Assembly: GCA_904381335.1 (NCBI GenBank)
Contig: CAJFIN010000001.1
Location: 1-64,000, forward strand
DNA: 64,000 bases
Source of the DNA: Candidatus Neoanaerotignum galli
GTDB lineage: Bacteria > Bacillota > Clostridia > Lachnospirales > Anaerotignaceae
Direction of reading: 5' to 3'
Positions 56,894 to 64,000 of the stretch are shown here, piece after piece (position 1 is the stretch's first letter; each line of letters begins with the position of its first letter). The notes beneath the pieces were generated by a model. The model did not search any database. It was not told the DNA's origin and saw only the letters and a list, made by a program, of their open reading frames with translations. The translations under genes were made by a program, and so were the position numbers.

Positions 56894-57147
56894 AAAAAGA
56901 AAAAACAGCAAGAAAATAAAAATGATCTACAACATTTGAGTCAAAAATATCCAGGAAACATGCGATGACAATGAAACTGCTCTAACCTCCCAGCGTCCAT
57001 GAAGACACATCGATTCACCCTGGATCTGACAGAAAAAAACTACCGCACTGCCTTCTAGGAAAGAAAGACATGATGGAAAACGAACGTTCGGAAAATATGC
57101 ATTTCTTTCTTGGTATTCTCTTGATCTGTCCTTAATACAAAGACAGG

Positions 57148-58233
57148 TCAAAATTTATCAACTGAAATTTTCCCATTATTTATAGAAAAAATTTTAGCTT
57201 GTTTTGCCATCGTACTCACAGGACCCTCTACGCCAGTACAAGTGAGAATGGTTTGCAGGCCAACCACAGCCTCCACCAAAAAACGCTGTCTTCCCTCATC
57301 CAGCTCACTAAAGACATCGTCTAATAGCAGCACCGGATTTTGTCCCGTTTCTTCCTGAACTAAAGCGATCTCTGCCAACTTGGCAGAAAGTGCTGCCGTC
57401 CGCTGCTGGCCCTGGCTGCCGAAAAGTTTCACATCATTACCATCGACAAAAAATTGCAGGTCATCTTTATGGGGACCATGTCCTGTGGCGCCAGAAAAAA
57501 TATCTCTTTCTAAACTCTGTAACCATTTTTCCTGTAGTTCTTCTGCACGGCAGTTGGGCCGGTAAAGGATAGAAAGATGTTCCCGTCCGCCGGTGATGGT
57601 TTGATAAAAAACACCAGCCACATCAGAAAGCTTGTCTACAAAGGCTTGACGGCTGTGGATCACTTCTGCGGCAAACCGTGCCATCTGTTCTTCCCAAAGG
57701 GGCAGCGTATCCAAAAGGTTTCGTTGTTTTTGCAAGGTTTTTAAGAGCTGATTTCGCTGTTTAAGCACTTTATGATACTGCTGAAGATGGTAATAATAGA
57801 CCCGGCTGAGCTGACAAAGCTCCAAATCCATAAAACGGCGCCGTTCTTGTGGGCCAAGTTTAATCAGCTGCAAATCTTCCGGTGAAAACAACACTGTATA
57901 AAGCGTGCCAAATAACTCACCGCTGCGGCGTACCGCAATACCGTTGACAGCCACCCCTTTTTTGCCTTCCCGGCGAAGATGGACATCAATACGGTCTTCT
58001 CTGCCCATTTGTGATACATAGGCCCGCAGATGGGCCTCCTTTTGGCCAAAGCGCACCATTTGACTATCAAAACGGGTGCGATGGCTGCGGCCAGTGGCAC
58101 ACAAAAAGACAGATTCCAAAATATTTGTCTTTCCCTGGGCGTTTTCTCCCATCAATAAGTTCACCCCTGGGGAAAAAGTTAAATCCCCAGAGGCGATATT
58201 TCGAAAATCAGACAAGATCAGACGCGTCAGCAT
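57148..58233 (-). CDS. recF: DNA replication/repair protein RecF
   Basis: SMC-like ATPase that acts with RecR (also in this window) and RecO to load RecA at gaps. 361 residues: LILSDFRNIASGDLTF at the start, Walker A GENAQGKTNILES (about residues 30-42), signature and Walker B LLLDDVFSELDEGRQRFLVE (shown in part) near residue 305. Its ATG overlaps the rlbA stop. Full length and apparently intact. Confidence 0.96.
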   Translation of the reverse strand: MLTRLILSDFRNIASGDLTFSPGVNLLMGENAQGKTNILESVFLCATGRSHRTRFDSQMVRFGQKEAHLRAYVSQMGREDRIDVHLRREGKKGVAVNGIAVRRSGELFGTLYTVLFSPEDLQLIKLGPQERRRFMDLELCQLSRVYYYHLQQYHKVLKQRNQLLKTLQKQRNLLDTLPLWEEQMARFAAEVIHSRQAFVDKLSDVAGVFYQTITGGREHLSILYRPNCRAEELQEKWLQSLERDIFSGATGHGPHKDDLQFFVDGNDVKLFGSQGQQRTAALSAKLAEIALVQEETGQNPVLLLDDVFSELDEGRQRFLVEAVVGLQTILTCTGVEGPVSTMAKQAKIFSINNGKISVDKF

Positions 58234-58457
58234 CCGCCCTCCTCCTTTAGGGCCACAGTCACCGTTTCTCCATTTTTCACCTGAACCACATCTCCGGGAT
58301 GGATTTTCTTTCCCCGCTCCTGGGCCACTGTGCCATTAACCATCACTTCGCCGGAAGCAATGAGCAATTTGGCATCGGAACCCTGGTCAACAAGGCCAGC
58401 CAATTTCAGCAGCTGACCCAATTTGATAAATTCCGTGTGGATCATTACGGTTTTCAT
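58227..58457 (-). CDS. rlbA: S4 domain protein RlbA/YaaA
   Basis: A 76-residue S4-domain RNA-binding protein: IKLGQLLKLAGLVDQGSDAKLLIASGEVMVNGTVAQERGKKIHPGDVV (shown only as a run of motif words: LGQLLKLAG, SGEVMVNG, RGKKIHPGD). It normally lies between dnaN and recF, as here, and acts in ribosome assembly. The ATG at 58457 is chosen because AAAGGAGG lies seven bases upstream; the longer frame to 58475 begins inside that sequence. Confidence 0.9.
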   Translation of the reverse strand: MKTVMIHTEFIKLGQLLKLAGLVDQGSDAKLLIASGEVMVNGTVAQERGKKIHPGDVVQVKNGETVTVALKEEGGC

Positions 58458-58484
58458 TTTCATTCCTCCTTTCACGCCACTAAC

Positions 58485-59585
58485 TTATAGCCGCAGGGGC
58501 AGGATCAGATATTTATACGAATCCCCCTCTTCTGCCTTGAGAATGCAGGGGCTTAAAGAGGACTGGAAGTAAATGGCCACTTCCTCATCTTCGATGGCGC
58601 GCAGCGCCTCAATACAATATCTTGGGTTAAAAGCAATCAGCAAATCATTTCCTTCCGTATTCAGATACACCTCTTCTCGTGCAGTGCCAATTTCACTGGA
58701 AGCGCTGAGGGTCAGTTTTCCATTGGTAATTTCAAATTTTACCGGCACCTTACGAGCATCTCGAGAGACCAGAGTCGCCCGTTCCAAAGCAGCAATCAAA
58801 TCACTGCGGTTTGCCACAATCTTCGTTTTATAATCAGAGCTGAAAGTCTGTTCGTATTTAATATATTCTCCTTCGATGAGCCGGCTTACGACTCGGTTGC
58901 CTTCAATATCAAAGAGCACCTGTTTTTCTGTGAAATAAATTTTCGTTTCTTCTTGACTATCTTTGAGAATTTTAGCAATTTCCCGGAGGGTTTTGGCTGG
59001 AATGATAGCTCTGATTTGACTATCACCTGTCTGGGCTTGGCTCTTTTTATAACTGATGCGGTATCCATCAACGGCAACAAGGCTTAAAAAACCATCTTTT
59101 CCTTCCATCAATTCTCCAGAAAGGACAGGTTTTGATTCATCCATGGAAACGCTAAAAATGGTCTCTTGGATCATCGCTTTTAAATCTTGTTCTTTGACGA
59201 TTACGGTTTGATTTTTCTCTACTTCCGGTAAAGCAGGAAATTCCTCGGCTTTTTGTCCCATCAGTTGATAACGGGAGGTACCGCAGGTCAAAAGAATGGA
59301 TTGGTTCTCTTCTTCTTCCACATGCACTTCATCTCCGCTGACGCGGCGGATGATATCTCCAAAGAGCTTTGCGTCTAAAGCAACCTGCCCTTCTTTATCC
59401 ACTTTTGCTGGAATCGGTGCAGAAGCAATGCCCATTTCCAGATCATTAGCGGTTAGATGGATCCCATCAGACGTTGCTTGAATGAGGATGCATTCTAGGA
59501 TGGGTAAAGTGGTGCGTGGATTTACTGCTTTAGATACAATGTTGATGGCATTAAGCAGCTGATCTTTGTTGCAGATGAATTTCAT
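58485..59585 (-). CDS. dnaN: DNA polymerase III sliding clamp (beta subunit)
   Basis: A 366-residue ring-forming clamp with three similar domains, each about 120 residues. MKFICNKDQLLNAINIVSKAV, the loop IPAKVDKEGQVALDAKLF and the C-terminal YLILPLRL are typical. It follows dnaA and part of oriC, separated by 251 bp. AAAGGAG nine bases before the ATG. Confidence 0.97.
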   Translation of the reverse strand: MKFICNKDQLLNAINIVSKAVNPRTTLPILECILIQATSDGIHLTANDLEMGIASAPIPAKVDKEGQVALDAKLFGDIIRRVSGDEVHVEEEENQSILLTCGTSRYQLMGQKAEEFPALPEVEKNQTVIVKEQDLKAMIQETIFSVSMDESKPVLSGELMEGKDGFLSLVAVDGYRISYKKSQAQTGDSQIRAIIPAKTLREIAKILKDSQEETKIYFTEKQVLFDIEGNRVVSRLIEGEYIKYEQTFSSDYKTKIVANRSDLIAALERATLVSRDARKVPVKFEITNGKLTLSASSEIGTAREEVYLNTEGNDLLIAFNPRYCIEALRAIEDEEVAIYFQSSLSPCILKAEEGDSYKYLILPLRL

Positions 59586-59836
59586 GGTGCATAACTCCTT
59601 TCGGGATAACTTACTGTATATAATTAATGGATTTTAGTCGTAGTAGTCGTAGGGGCTGTGAGTTTGGTGGATAAATGGCATCAGGTTAGAAAACACTGGA
59701 AAAATGGTTGCGGACAACCATGTCGATAACTGGAAAAAAATTTAAAAGGTTATCCACAGTTTTCACACACCCATCCACAAGGCTGATTTCTTCCACAAAT
59801 ACTCCACGGATTTTCCACGATGAAATAGTGGAAAAC
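59586..59836. other. oriC, dnaA-dnaN part (DUE side)
   Basis: The 251-bp gap between dnaA and dnaN has a perfect DnaA box TTATCCACA (59750-59758), CCATCCACA (59771-59779) and several weaker ones (TTTCCACGA, TTCCACAAA). Near dnaN an AT-rich stretch (about 59605-59635) adjoins TAG-TCG-TAG-TAG-TCG-TAG at 59635-59652, which resembles the DnaA-trio elements that guide strand opening in B. subtilis. The order fits unwinding next to dnaN. Confidence 0.7.
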
Positions 59837-61150
59837 TTAAATCCCTTTGATCCGTTTTTCCAGTTCAAGAATGGTTTTTTGCAGTTCTGGCTCTTTTTCC
59901 ATGTCTTTTTCAATTTTGTTGCAGGCATGCAGCACCGTAGTATGGTCACGACCGCCAAAATCTTCCCCAATTTTACTTAAAGATACATCCAAGTGTTTTC
60001 GGCATAAATACATAGCAATTTGCCTGGGATAAGCAATGTTTTTCGGTTTTTTATTGCCACGGATATCCGCTGGCGTAATTTGATAAAAGTTACAGATCAC
60101 ATCGATGATGAAACTGGTGGTGATTTGTTTTTGTGTTTGATCGCCGTAGATATCTTTTAATGCTTCTTCTGCCAGCTCAACCGTAATTTCTCGGTTTGTC
60201 AGTTGAGAATAAGCCACAATCCGGGTCAATGCCCCTTCTAATTCTCGGATATTGGTTTCGATGCAGCGGGCAATATAGGCTAATACGCTATCTTGCACAA
60301 CGCAATGTTCGCTTTTTGCTTTATTTCGCAAAATGGCAATTCTGGTTTCCAAATCTGGCGGCTGGATATCGGCAATAAGTCCGCCTTCAAACCGGCTACG
60401 CAGCCGATCTTCCAAGGTTTTGATCTCACGCGGCGGCCGGTCAGAGCTAAGGATGATTTGTTTTTGAGAGCCGTGCAAAGCATTAAAGGTATGGAAAAAT
60501 TCTTCTTGCGTGCGTTCTTTTTGGGCAATAAACTGAATATCATCGATGAGCAGAACATCAATATTGCGGTATTTATTTCGAAATTCCTCGTTTTTATTGC
60601 TGCTGATGGCATTGATCAGTTCATTGGTGAAAGTTTCACTGGTGACATAGAGCACTTTTGCTTTAGGATTTTTATTCAGGATATAATGGGCAATAGAATG
60701 CATCAAATGGGTTTTGCCCAAACCTACATTTCCATATAGGAATAGAGGATTATATGCTTTGGCAGGCGCTTCCGCCACGGCCAGGCTGGCAGCATGGGCC
60801 ATACGGTTGCTATTGCCCACAACAAAGGTTTCAAAAACATATTTTGGGTTTAAATTTGGCTGTGGAAAAGCATTTGGTTCCTGGGCAGATTCCACAGACT
60901 GGCAAAATTCTTCTGTTACCACGCTGATTTCATAACTATGGCTGGTGAGCTGTAAAACGGCATTTTTGATCAGGCGCAGGTATTTATTTTCCAGCTGTTC
61001 TTTGGCATAATCATTTTCGGCCATTAAAATAAAATCGTGCCCATCGATTTTAATGAGTTTGGTGGGCACGATCCAAGTATTGAAATCGATGCTAGACATA
61101 CTATTTTCCAGCAGTTTTTTTGTCTGCTGCCATAATGTATTGAGATCCAT
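59837..61150 (-). CDS. dnaA: Chromosomal replication initiator DnaA
   Basis: Initiator AAA+ ATPase, 437 residues. Domain I (about 1-85) with SMSSIDFNTWI, a short linker, AAA+ domain with NPKYVFETFVVGNSN, Walker A YGNVGLGKTHLMHS (about 140-153) and Walker B VLLIDDIQF (about 203), and the DNA-binding domain IV with signature GGRDHTTVLHAC near residue 395. AGGAGG six bases before the ATG at 61150 sets the start; a longer frame to 61180 adds ten unconserved residues. Flanked on both sides by DnaA boxes. Confidence 0.98.
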   Translation of the reverse strand: MDLNTLWQQTKKLLENSMSSIDFNTWIVPTKLIKIDGHDFILMAENDYAKEQLENKYLRLIKNAVLQLTSHSYEISVVTEEFCQSVESAQEPNAFPQPNLNPKYVFETFVVGNSNRMAHAASLAVAEAPAKAYNPLFLYGNVGLGKTHLMHSIAHYILNKNPKAKVLYVTSETFTNELINAISSNKNEEFRNKYRNIDVLLIDDIQFIAQKERTQEEFFHTFNALHGSQKQIILSSDRPPREIKTLEDRLRSRFEGGLIADIQPPDLETRIAILRNKAKSEHCVVQDSVLAYIARCIETNIRELEGALTRIVAYSQLTNREITVELAEEALKDIYGDQTQKQITTSFIIDVICNFYQITPADIRGNKKPKNIAYPRQIAMYLCRKHLDVSLSKIGEDFGGRDHTTVLHACNKIEKDMEKEPELQKTILELEKRIKGI

Positions 61151-61440
61151 CCGTATCCTCCTTTTTTGCTCGGGCAGCAAAAGCGGGTAGTTATCAACAA
61201 TTTGTGTATAACTTGTGTATAACTAATTTGTGGATTTTTCTTTGCTGCAAGTTTTCTTCTTCTACCAATAATAATATAGCAAAGTTTTTTTTCTTTCGCA
61301 ACTTGACAAATGGACAAACTTCACGACTTATCCACGGGAAATTTTTGAAATTTCCTTTTTTTTGTGGAAAAATAAAAAGTTTCTTTTACTTTTAGCGCCA
61401 TTTTTCCACCAAAAAGAGCCGAAAAAATTGGGATTTATCC
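61151..61440. other. oriC, upstream part with DnaA-box cluster
   Basis: Box-like sites between dnaA and rpmH: TTATCAACA (61191-61199), TGTGTATAA (61203-61211 and 61214-61222), TGTGGATTT (61229-61237) and TTATCCACG (61328-61336). Several lie between the dnaA promoter and start codon, allowing autoregulation. Together with the dnaA-dnaN gap this is a bipartite origin as in B. subtilis. Confidence 0.75.
61273..61301 (-). promoter_or_regulatory. Promoter of dnaA
   Basis: TTGCGA, 17 bases, TATATT on the minus strand, about 125 bases before the dnaA start, with DnaA boxes in the leader. Confidence 0.6.
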
Positions 61441-61469
61441 TTGACGAACTTTGTTTTGTCCTCTATAAT
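61441..61469 (+). promoter_or_regulatory. Promoter of rpmH
   Basis: TTGACG, 17 bases, TATAAT on the plus strand, 65 bases before rpmH and divergent from dnaA. Confidence 0.85.
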
Positions 61470-61533
61470 AAAAAAAGCGCTTATTTGGAGCAAGTCCAAG
61501 AGGATTGCTGAGATAAAGGAGGTGTGCTTGAAG

Positions 61534-61668
61534 ATGAAAATGACGTTTCAGCCAAAGAAAAGACAAAGATCGAAAGAACATGGCTTCCGGAAAAGAATGG
61601 CCACCAGCAACGGAAGAAAAGTACTGCAGGCCAGAAGAAGAAAAGGCAGAAAAGTACTGAGTGCCTAA
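61534..61668 (+). CDS. rpmH: 50S ribosomal protein L34
   Basis: The 44-residue, highly basic L34: [42 protein letters not shown] at its end (shown in two short parts). Start at the ATG at 61534 follows AAAGGAGG; the reading frame is open further upstream to 61441 but that lies in the promoter. Usual partner of rnpA. Confidence 0.97.
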   Translation: MKMTFQPKKRQRSKEHGFRKRMATSNGRKVLQARRRKGRKVLSA

Positions 61669-61824
61669 GTGCGGTCTGATTAGACTTTTACATCAAACAA
61701 AAACAAACGCCGGGTCTGGATTTGTCAGATCGGCCGGATGTTGGCCGGAAAGAAACGGAACCGGCATGGGACAAAAAGGCCGCATTGTTGTGGCCTTTTC
61801 CTATTTTTAAAAAGAGGAGCCGCC

Positions 61825-62208
61825 ATGGAATTTACCCAGTCGATCAAAAAAAACACGCAGTTCGGCTATGTGTATAACAAAGGAAAATCAATGGCAAACC
61901 GGCTTTTGGTGCTATATGCGGTGAAAAATAAAAAAGCCCTGGAGGAAAACCGTTTGGGTATCACCGTGAGTAAAAAAGTGGGCAAAAGTGTGGTTCGAAG
62001 CCGGGTCACCAGGCTCATTAAGGAAAGCTACCGTCTAAATGAATCCCGTATTCGCCCAGGATATTGGTTGGTGGTCATTGCCCGGGTGCAGGCGAAGGAC
62101 GCCTCATACCATGAGATGGAAAAAGCCCTTTGTCATTTGTTACGCAAACAAGGATTGCTGCGGGAGGAAAAAAAGACGGTCCAAGCAGCAAAGGGGGAAG
62201 AAGGTTGA
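61825..62208 (+). CDS. rnpA: Ribonuclease P protein component
   Basis: The 127-residue protein cofactor of RNase P, which helps the RNA subunit cut tRNA 5' leaders. [21 protein letters not shown], the RNR-like signature [16 protein letters not shown] and a basic helix are typical. AAAGAGGAG precedes the ATG at 61825; a longer frame to 61738 is not supported. 156 bp after rpmH, overlapping yidD by four bases. Confidence 0.95.
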   Translation: MEFTQSIKKNTQFGYVYNKGKSMANRLLVLYAVKNKKALEENRLGITVSKKVGKSVVRSRVTRLIKESYRLNESRIRPGYWLVVIARVQAKDASYHEMEKALCHLLRKQGLLREEKKTVQAAKGEEG

Positions 62209-62426
62209 AACAAATTCTTGCAAAAGTATTGCTTTTTTCCATTCGGTTTTATCAGTTGGCGATTTCGCCCATGAAAGGGCCATGCTGCCGTTTTACGCCT
62301 ACTTGTTCCCAATATGCTTATGAGGCCATTTTAAAATATGGCCCTTTTCGCGGCGGTTATCTAGCGGTACGCCGGATTTTAAAATGCCATCCCTTCCATG
62401 CAGGCGGATATGATCCCGTTCCTTGA
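62205..62426 (+). CDS. yidD: Membrane protein insertion efficiency factor YidD
   Basis: A 73-residue protein with the invariant [20 protein letters not shown] and [15 protein letters not shown] (the two parts of the YidD signature; cysteines intact). It helps YidC-dependent insertion of membrane proteins. The start is a TTG overlapping the rnpA stop (TTGA), preceded by AAGGGGG; a longer frame to 62130 in the rnpA region is not real. It lies between rnpA and yidC in the conserved order. Confidence 0.92.
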   Translation: MKQILAKVLLFSIRFYQLAISPMKGPCCRFTPTCSQYAYEAILKYGPFRGGYLAVRRILKCHPFHAGGYDPVP

Positions 62427-62487
62427 TGGAATGAATGCCGCCTACATATAATTCCAACCAAAACTCGATTTGTAAGGAGGCACAGGA

Positions 62488-63513
62488 GTGTTAGAAGGAA
62501 TTTTTTCCGTATTGGCCGCCGGTCAGCCGGGCGTGATCGTTGGCCCCATTGCCCGGTTTTTGGGTGTTATTTATAACGCCGTATTTAACGTAATTTATAG
62601 TATTGCACCGGATGAATCATTGGGTATTGCCATCATCGTTTTTACGATCCTTGTAAAGACGGTGCTGATGCCATTGATTTATAAACAGCAAAAGTCAACG
62701 TTTGCTATGCAAAAAATCCAGCCGGAAATGCAAAAGATTCAGAAAAAATATGCCGGCAAAAAAGATCCTGAAAGCCAGCAGAAAATGGCTTTGGAAATGC
62801 AGAAACTGCAAAAAGATAACAATATCAGTATGTTTGGCGGCTGTCTGCCCCTATTGGTGCAGCTGCCGATCTTATACGCTTTGTTTTATATTTTTCAGCA
62901 AGCGTTTATGTATATCGATGTTGTGGCACAAAACTACGAGTCCATTTCCCAGGTACTGCTTTCTATCCCTACGCAGCTGCGGTTAGATCTCTTGACAAAT
63001 GTGATTATTCAACATGATTTAACCATTGATGTGGCCAGTTTGAGTGATTTGGTGCAGCTAGTCAACACCATGACTAGTACAGATTGGCAGCAAGTTTTAG
63101 CTGGCGCTGGAGAGTTTGCTTCTCAGCTTACACCTTTATTGGCAGAAAAAGCAAACTTGGAAACTTTCTTGGGCATTAGTTTGGTAGAGGCGCCCGGGCT
63201 ATCTTTCCCTGGTATCCTTCTGCCCATTGTGGCCGGTTTAACCACGTATTTGTCTACTTATGTGATGACGCGGCAAAATAATCAGTCGAAATCCCAGGAA
63301 CAAAGCGAAGATCCCACAGCGCAGGCAATGCAAAGCATGAAGATGATGAATTATATGATGCCTGTGATTATGGGTGTAATGTGCATCAATATGCCTGGTG
63401 GTCTAGGTATTTACTGGACAGTCAGCAACTTGATCCAGGTGGTGCAGACGATGTTTTTCCATCGGTATTTCCAGCGCCATGGCATAAAGGAGGCAAAACA
63501 TGCAAATCGTTGA
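62488..63513 (+). CDS. yidC: Membrane protein insertase YidC (Oxa1 family)
   Basis: A 341-residue membrane protein of the short Gram-positive type, with five membrane segments; the hydrophilic groove helices lie around LGIAIIVFTILVKTVLMPLIY and GGCLPLLVQLPILYALFYIF. There is a longer than usual loop (about residues 160-240) between the second and third segments, rich in hydrophobic and acidic residues. AAGGAGG precedes a GTG start. It ends 14 bases inside the jag gene. Confidence 0.92.
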   Translation: MLEGIFSVLAAGQPGVIVGPIARFLGVIYNAVFNVIYSIAPDESLGIAIIVFTILVKTVLMPLIYKQQKSTFAMQKIQPEMQKIQKKYAGKKDPESQQKMALEMQKLQKDNNISMFGGCLPLLVQLPILYALFYIFQQAFMYIDVVAQNYESISQVLLSIPTQLRLDLLTNVIIQHDLTIDVASLSDLVQLVNTMTSTDWQQVLAGAGEFASQLTPLLAEKANLETFLGISLVEAPGLSFPGILLPIVAGLTTYLSTYVMTRQNNQSKSQEQSEDPTAQAMQSMKMMNYMMPVIMGVMCINMPGGLGIYWTVSNLIQVVQTMFFHRYFQRHGIKEAKHANR

Positions 63514-64000
63514 AAAAAAAGCGAAGACCGTGGATCTTGCCCTGGCCGCTTTGATGCAGGAGCTGGGTGTGACAGATCCGAATCAAATGGAATATGAAGT
63601 GGTGGATGAAGGCGCAAAGGGATTTTTGGGCTTTGGGAGCCGAGATGCGGTGGTACGGGGCCAAAAGAAGTTTGATCCTGAAGAAACAGCACGTACATTT
63701 CTGCGGGAAATGTTTTTGGCCATGGGCTTAGTGGTGCAGATGGAGACGGAGCTGAAAGAAAAGCAGCTTCTCATTACGCTCAGTGGGGAGCACATGGGAA
63801 TTTTGATTGGCAAACGGGGTCAAACCCTAGATGCCATCCAGTATTTGACCAATCTTGTGGTCAATAAAGGCGATCATCCGTATTTAAGCGTGGTGATTGA
63901 TACGGAAAACTATCGGCAAAGACGGCGGGAAACGCTGGAGTCTTTGGCGTATCATTTGGCAAAACGGGTGAAACAGACAGGACAGAAAGTGGTTTTAGAA
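63500..64000 (+). CDS. khpB: RNA-binding protein Jag/KhpB (cut by the right edge)
   Basis: The first 167 codons of the gene: the Jag N-terminal domain (MQIVEKKAKTVDLALAALM, GAKGFLGFGSRDAVV) and a KH-like domain (SGEHMGILIGKRGQTLDAIQYL, with GKRG). The R3H domain that follows in the family is outside the window. KhpB binds many RNAs and affects cell division and elongation. AAGGAGG nine bases before the ATG at 63500; it overlaps yidC. No stop codon in the window. Confidence 0.93.
   Translation, partial: MQIVEKKAKTVDLALAALMQELGVTDPNQMEYEVVDEGAKGFLGFGSRDAVVRGQKKFDPEETARTFLREMFLAMGLVVQMETELKEKQLLITLSGEHMGILIGKRGQTLDAIQYLTNLVVNKGDHPYLSVVIDTENYRQRRRETLESLAYHLAKRVKQTGQKVVLE

Larger units (their letters stand above)
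56526..57147. other. Intergenic region recF-gyrB with leader hairpin, promoter, repeat and terminator
   Basis: A 622-bp gap, large for this origin cluster. On the minus strand it holds, in order, a recF-side terminator, about 220 bp of A-rich DNA with an imperfect direct repeat TACCCCTATGC(C)GTnGCAA (56727-56744 and 56823-56841), the gyrB promoter and a leader hairpin. No gene is supported. Confidence 0.55.

Noticed and set aside
57081-57090. LexA-box-like CGAACGTTCG between recF and gyrB
   Set aside because: Firmicute LexA sites need GAAC and GTTC separated by four bases; here they touch.

Overview
The window is the chromosomal replication-origin neighbourhood of a low-GC, anaerobic, spore-former-type Firmicute (class Clostridia). 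Signs for this are dnaA-dnaN-rlbA-recF-gyrB-gyrA beside rpmH-rnpA-yidD-yidC-jag, the B. subtilis-like dnaX-ybaB-recR and yaaL-bofA pairs, spoVG, two ParB-family proteins with soj, a one-chain pyruvate:ferredoxin oxidoreductase, a V-type ATPase and an Re-citrate-synthase-type gene. Two tandem genes that closely resemble, from memory, beta-alanyl-CoA ammonia-lyase of Clostridium (Anaerotignum) propionicum suggest a relative of that lineage, but the placement is inference.

Layout, left to right. 1-435: tail of a large serine recombinase and tRNA-Ser(GCU), probably the edge of an integrated element. 0.5-7.9 kb: a diacylglycerol-kinase-like gene, the acl pair, murC, glgC-glgD and spoVG. 8-14.3 kb: folate, recombination and replication genes (folA, thyA, recR, ybaB, dnaX), a large SRP RNA, tadA and a lipoprotein. 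14.5-28 kb: energy and central metabolism (PFOR, mntP, relQ, an aminotransferase, a cation antiporter, a PhzF-like enzyme, isocitrate dehydrogenase and Re-citrate synthase). 28.2-29.5 kb: a long stretch without convincing protein genes, bounded on the minus strand by a good promoter and a terminator; it may encode an RNA of about 1.07 kb. 29.6-38.9 kb: UDG, rhomboid, bofA, yaaL, Gx transporter, NusG-II protein, serS, a DUF4446 protein, parB, parA with a perfect parS, and argS. 39.2-47.9 kb: a nine-gene V-ATPase operon whose K subunit keeps all the Na+-binding residues known from Enterococcus hirae. 48.1-51.7 kb: a plus-strand group (hydrolase, thioesterase, flavin-binding protein) and a Noc-like gene. 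52-64 kb: gyrA to dnaA on the minus strand, oriC on both sides of dnaA, and rpmH to jag on the plus strand.

Almost every gene left of dnaA lies on the minus strand and every gene right of it on the plus strand, so transcription runs away from an origin at about 59.6-61.4 kb. Exceptions are the recombinase tail, acl pair, glgCD-spoVG, the aminotransferase, the antiporter and the 48-51.7 kb group. DnaA-box-like sequences also occur far from the origin, at about 3.28 kb and 30.2-30.5 kb. Functionally the window combines chromosome replication and segregation with fermentation (PFOR, acrylate-type CoA chemistry, Re-citrate synthase to 2-oxoglutarate), sodium bioenergetics and glycogen synthesis. 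Many start codons were moved inward from the longest open frame because a strong Shine-Dalgarno sequence sits before an internal start.
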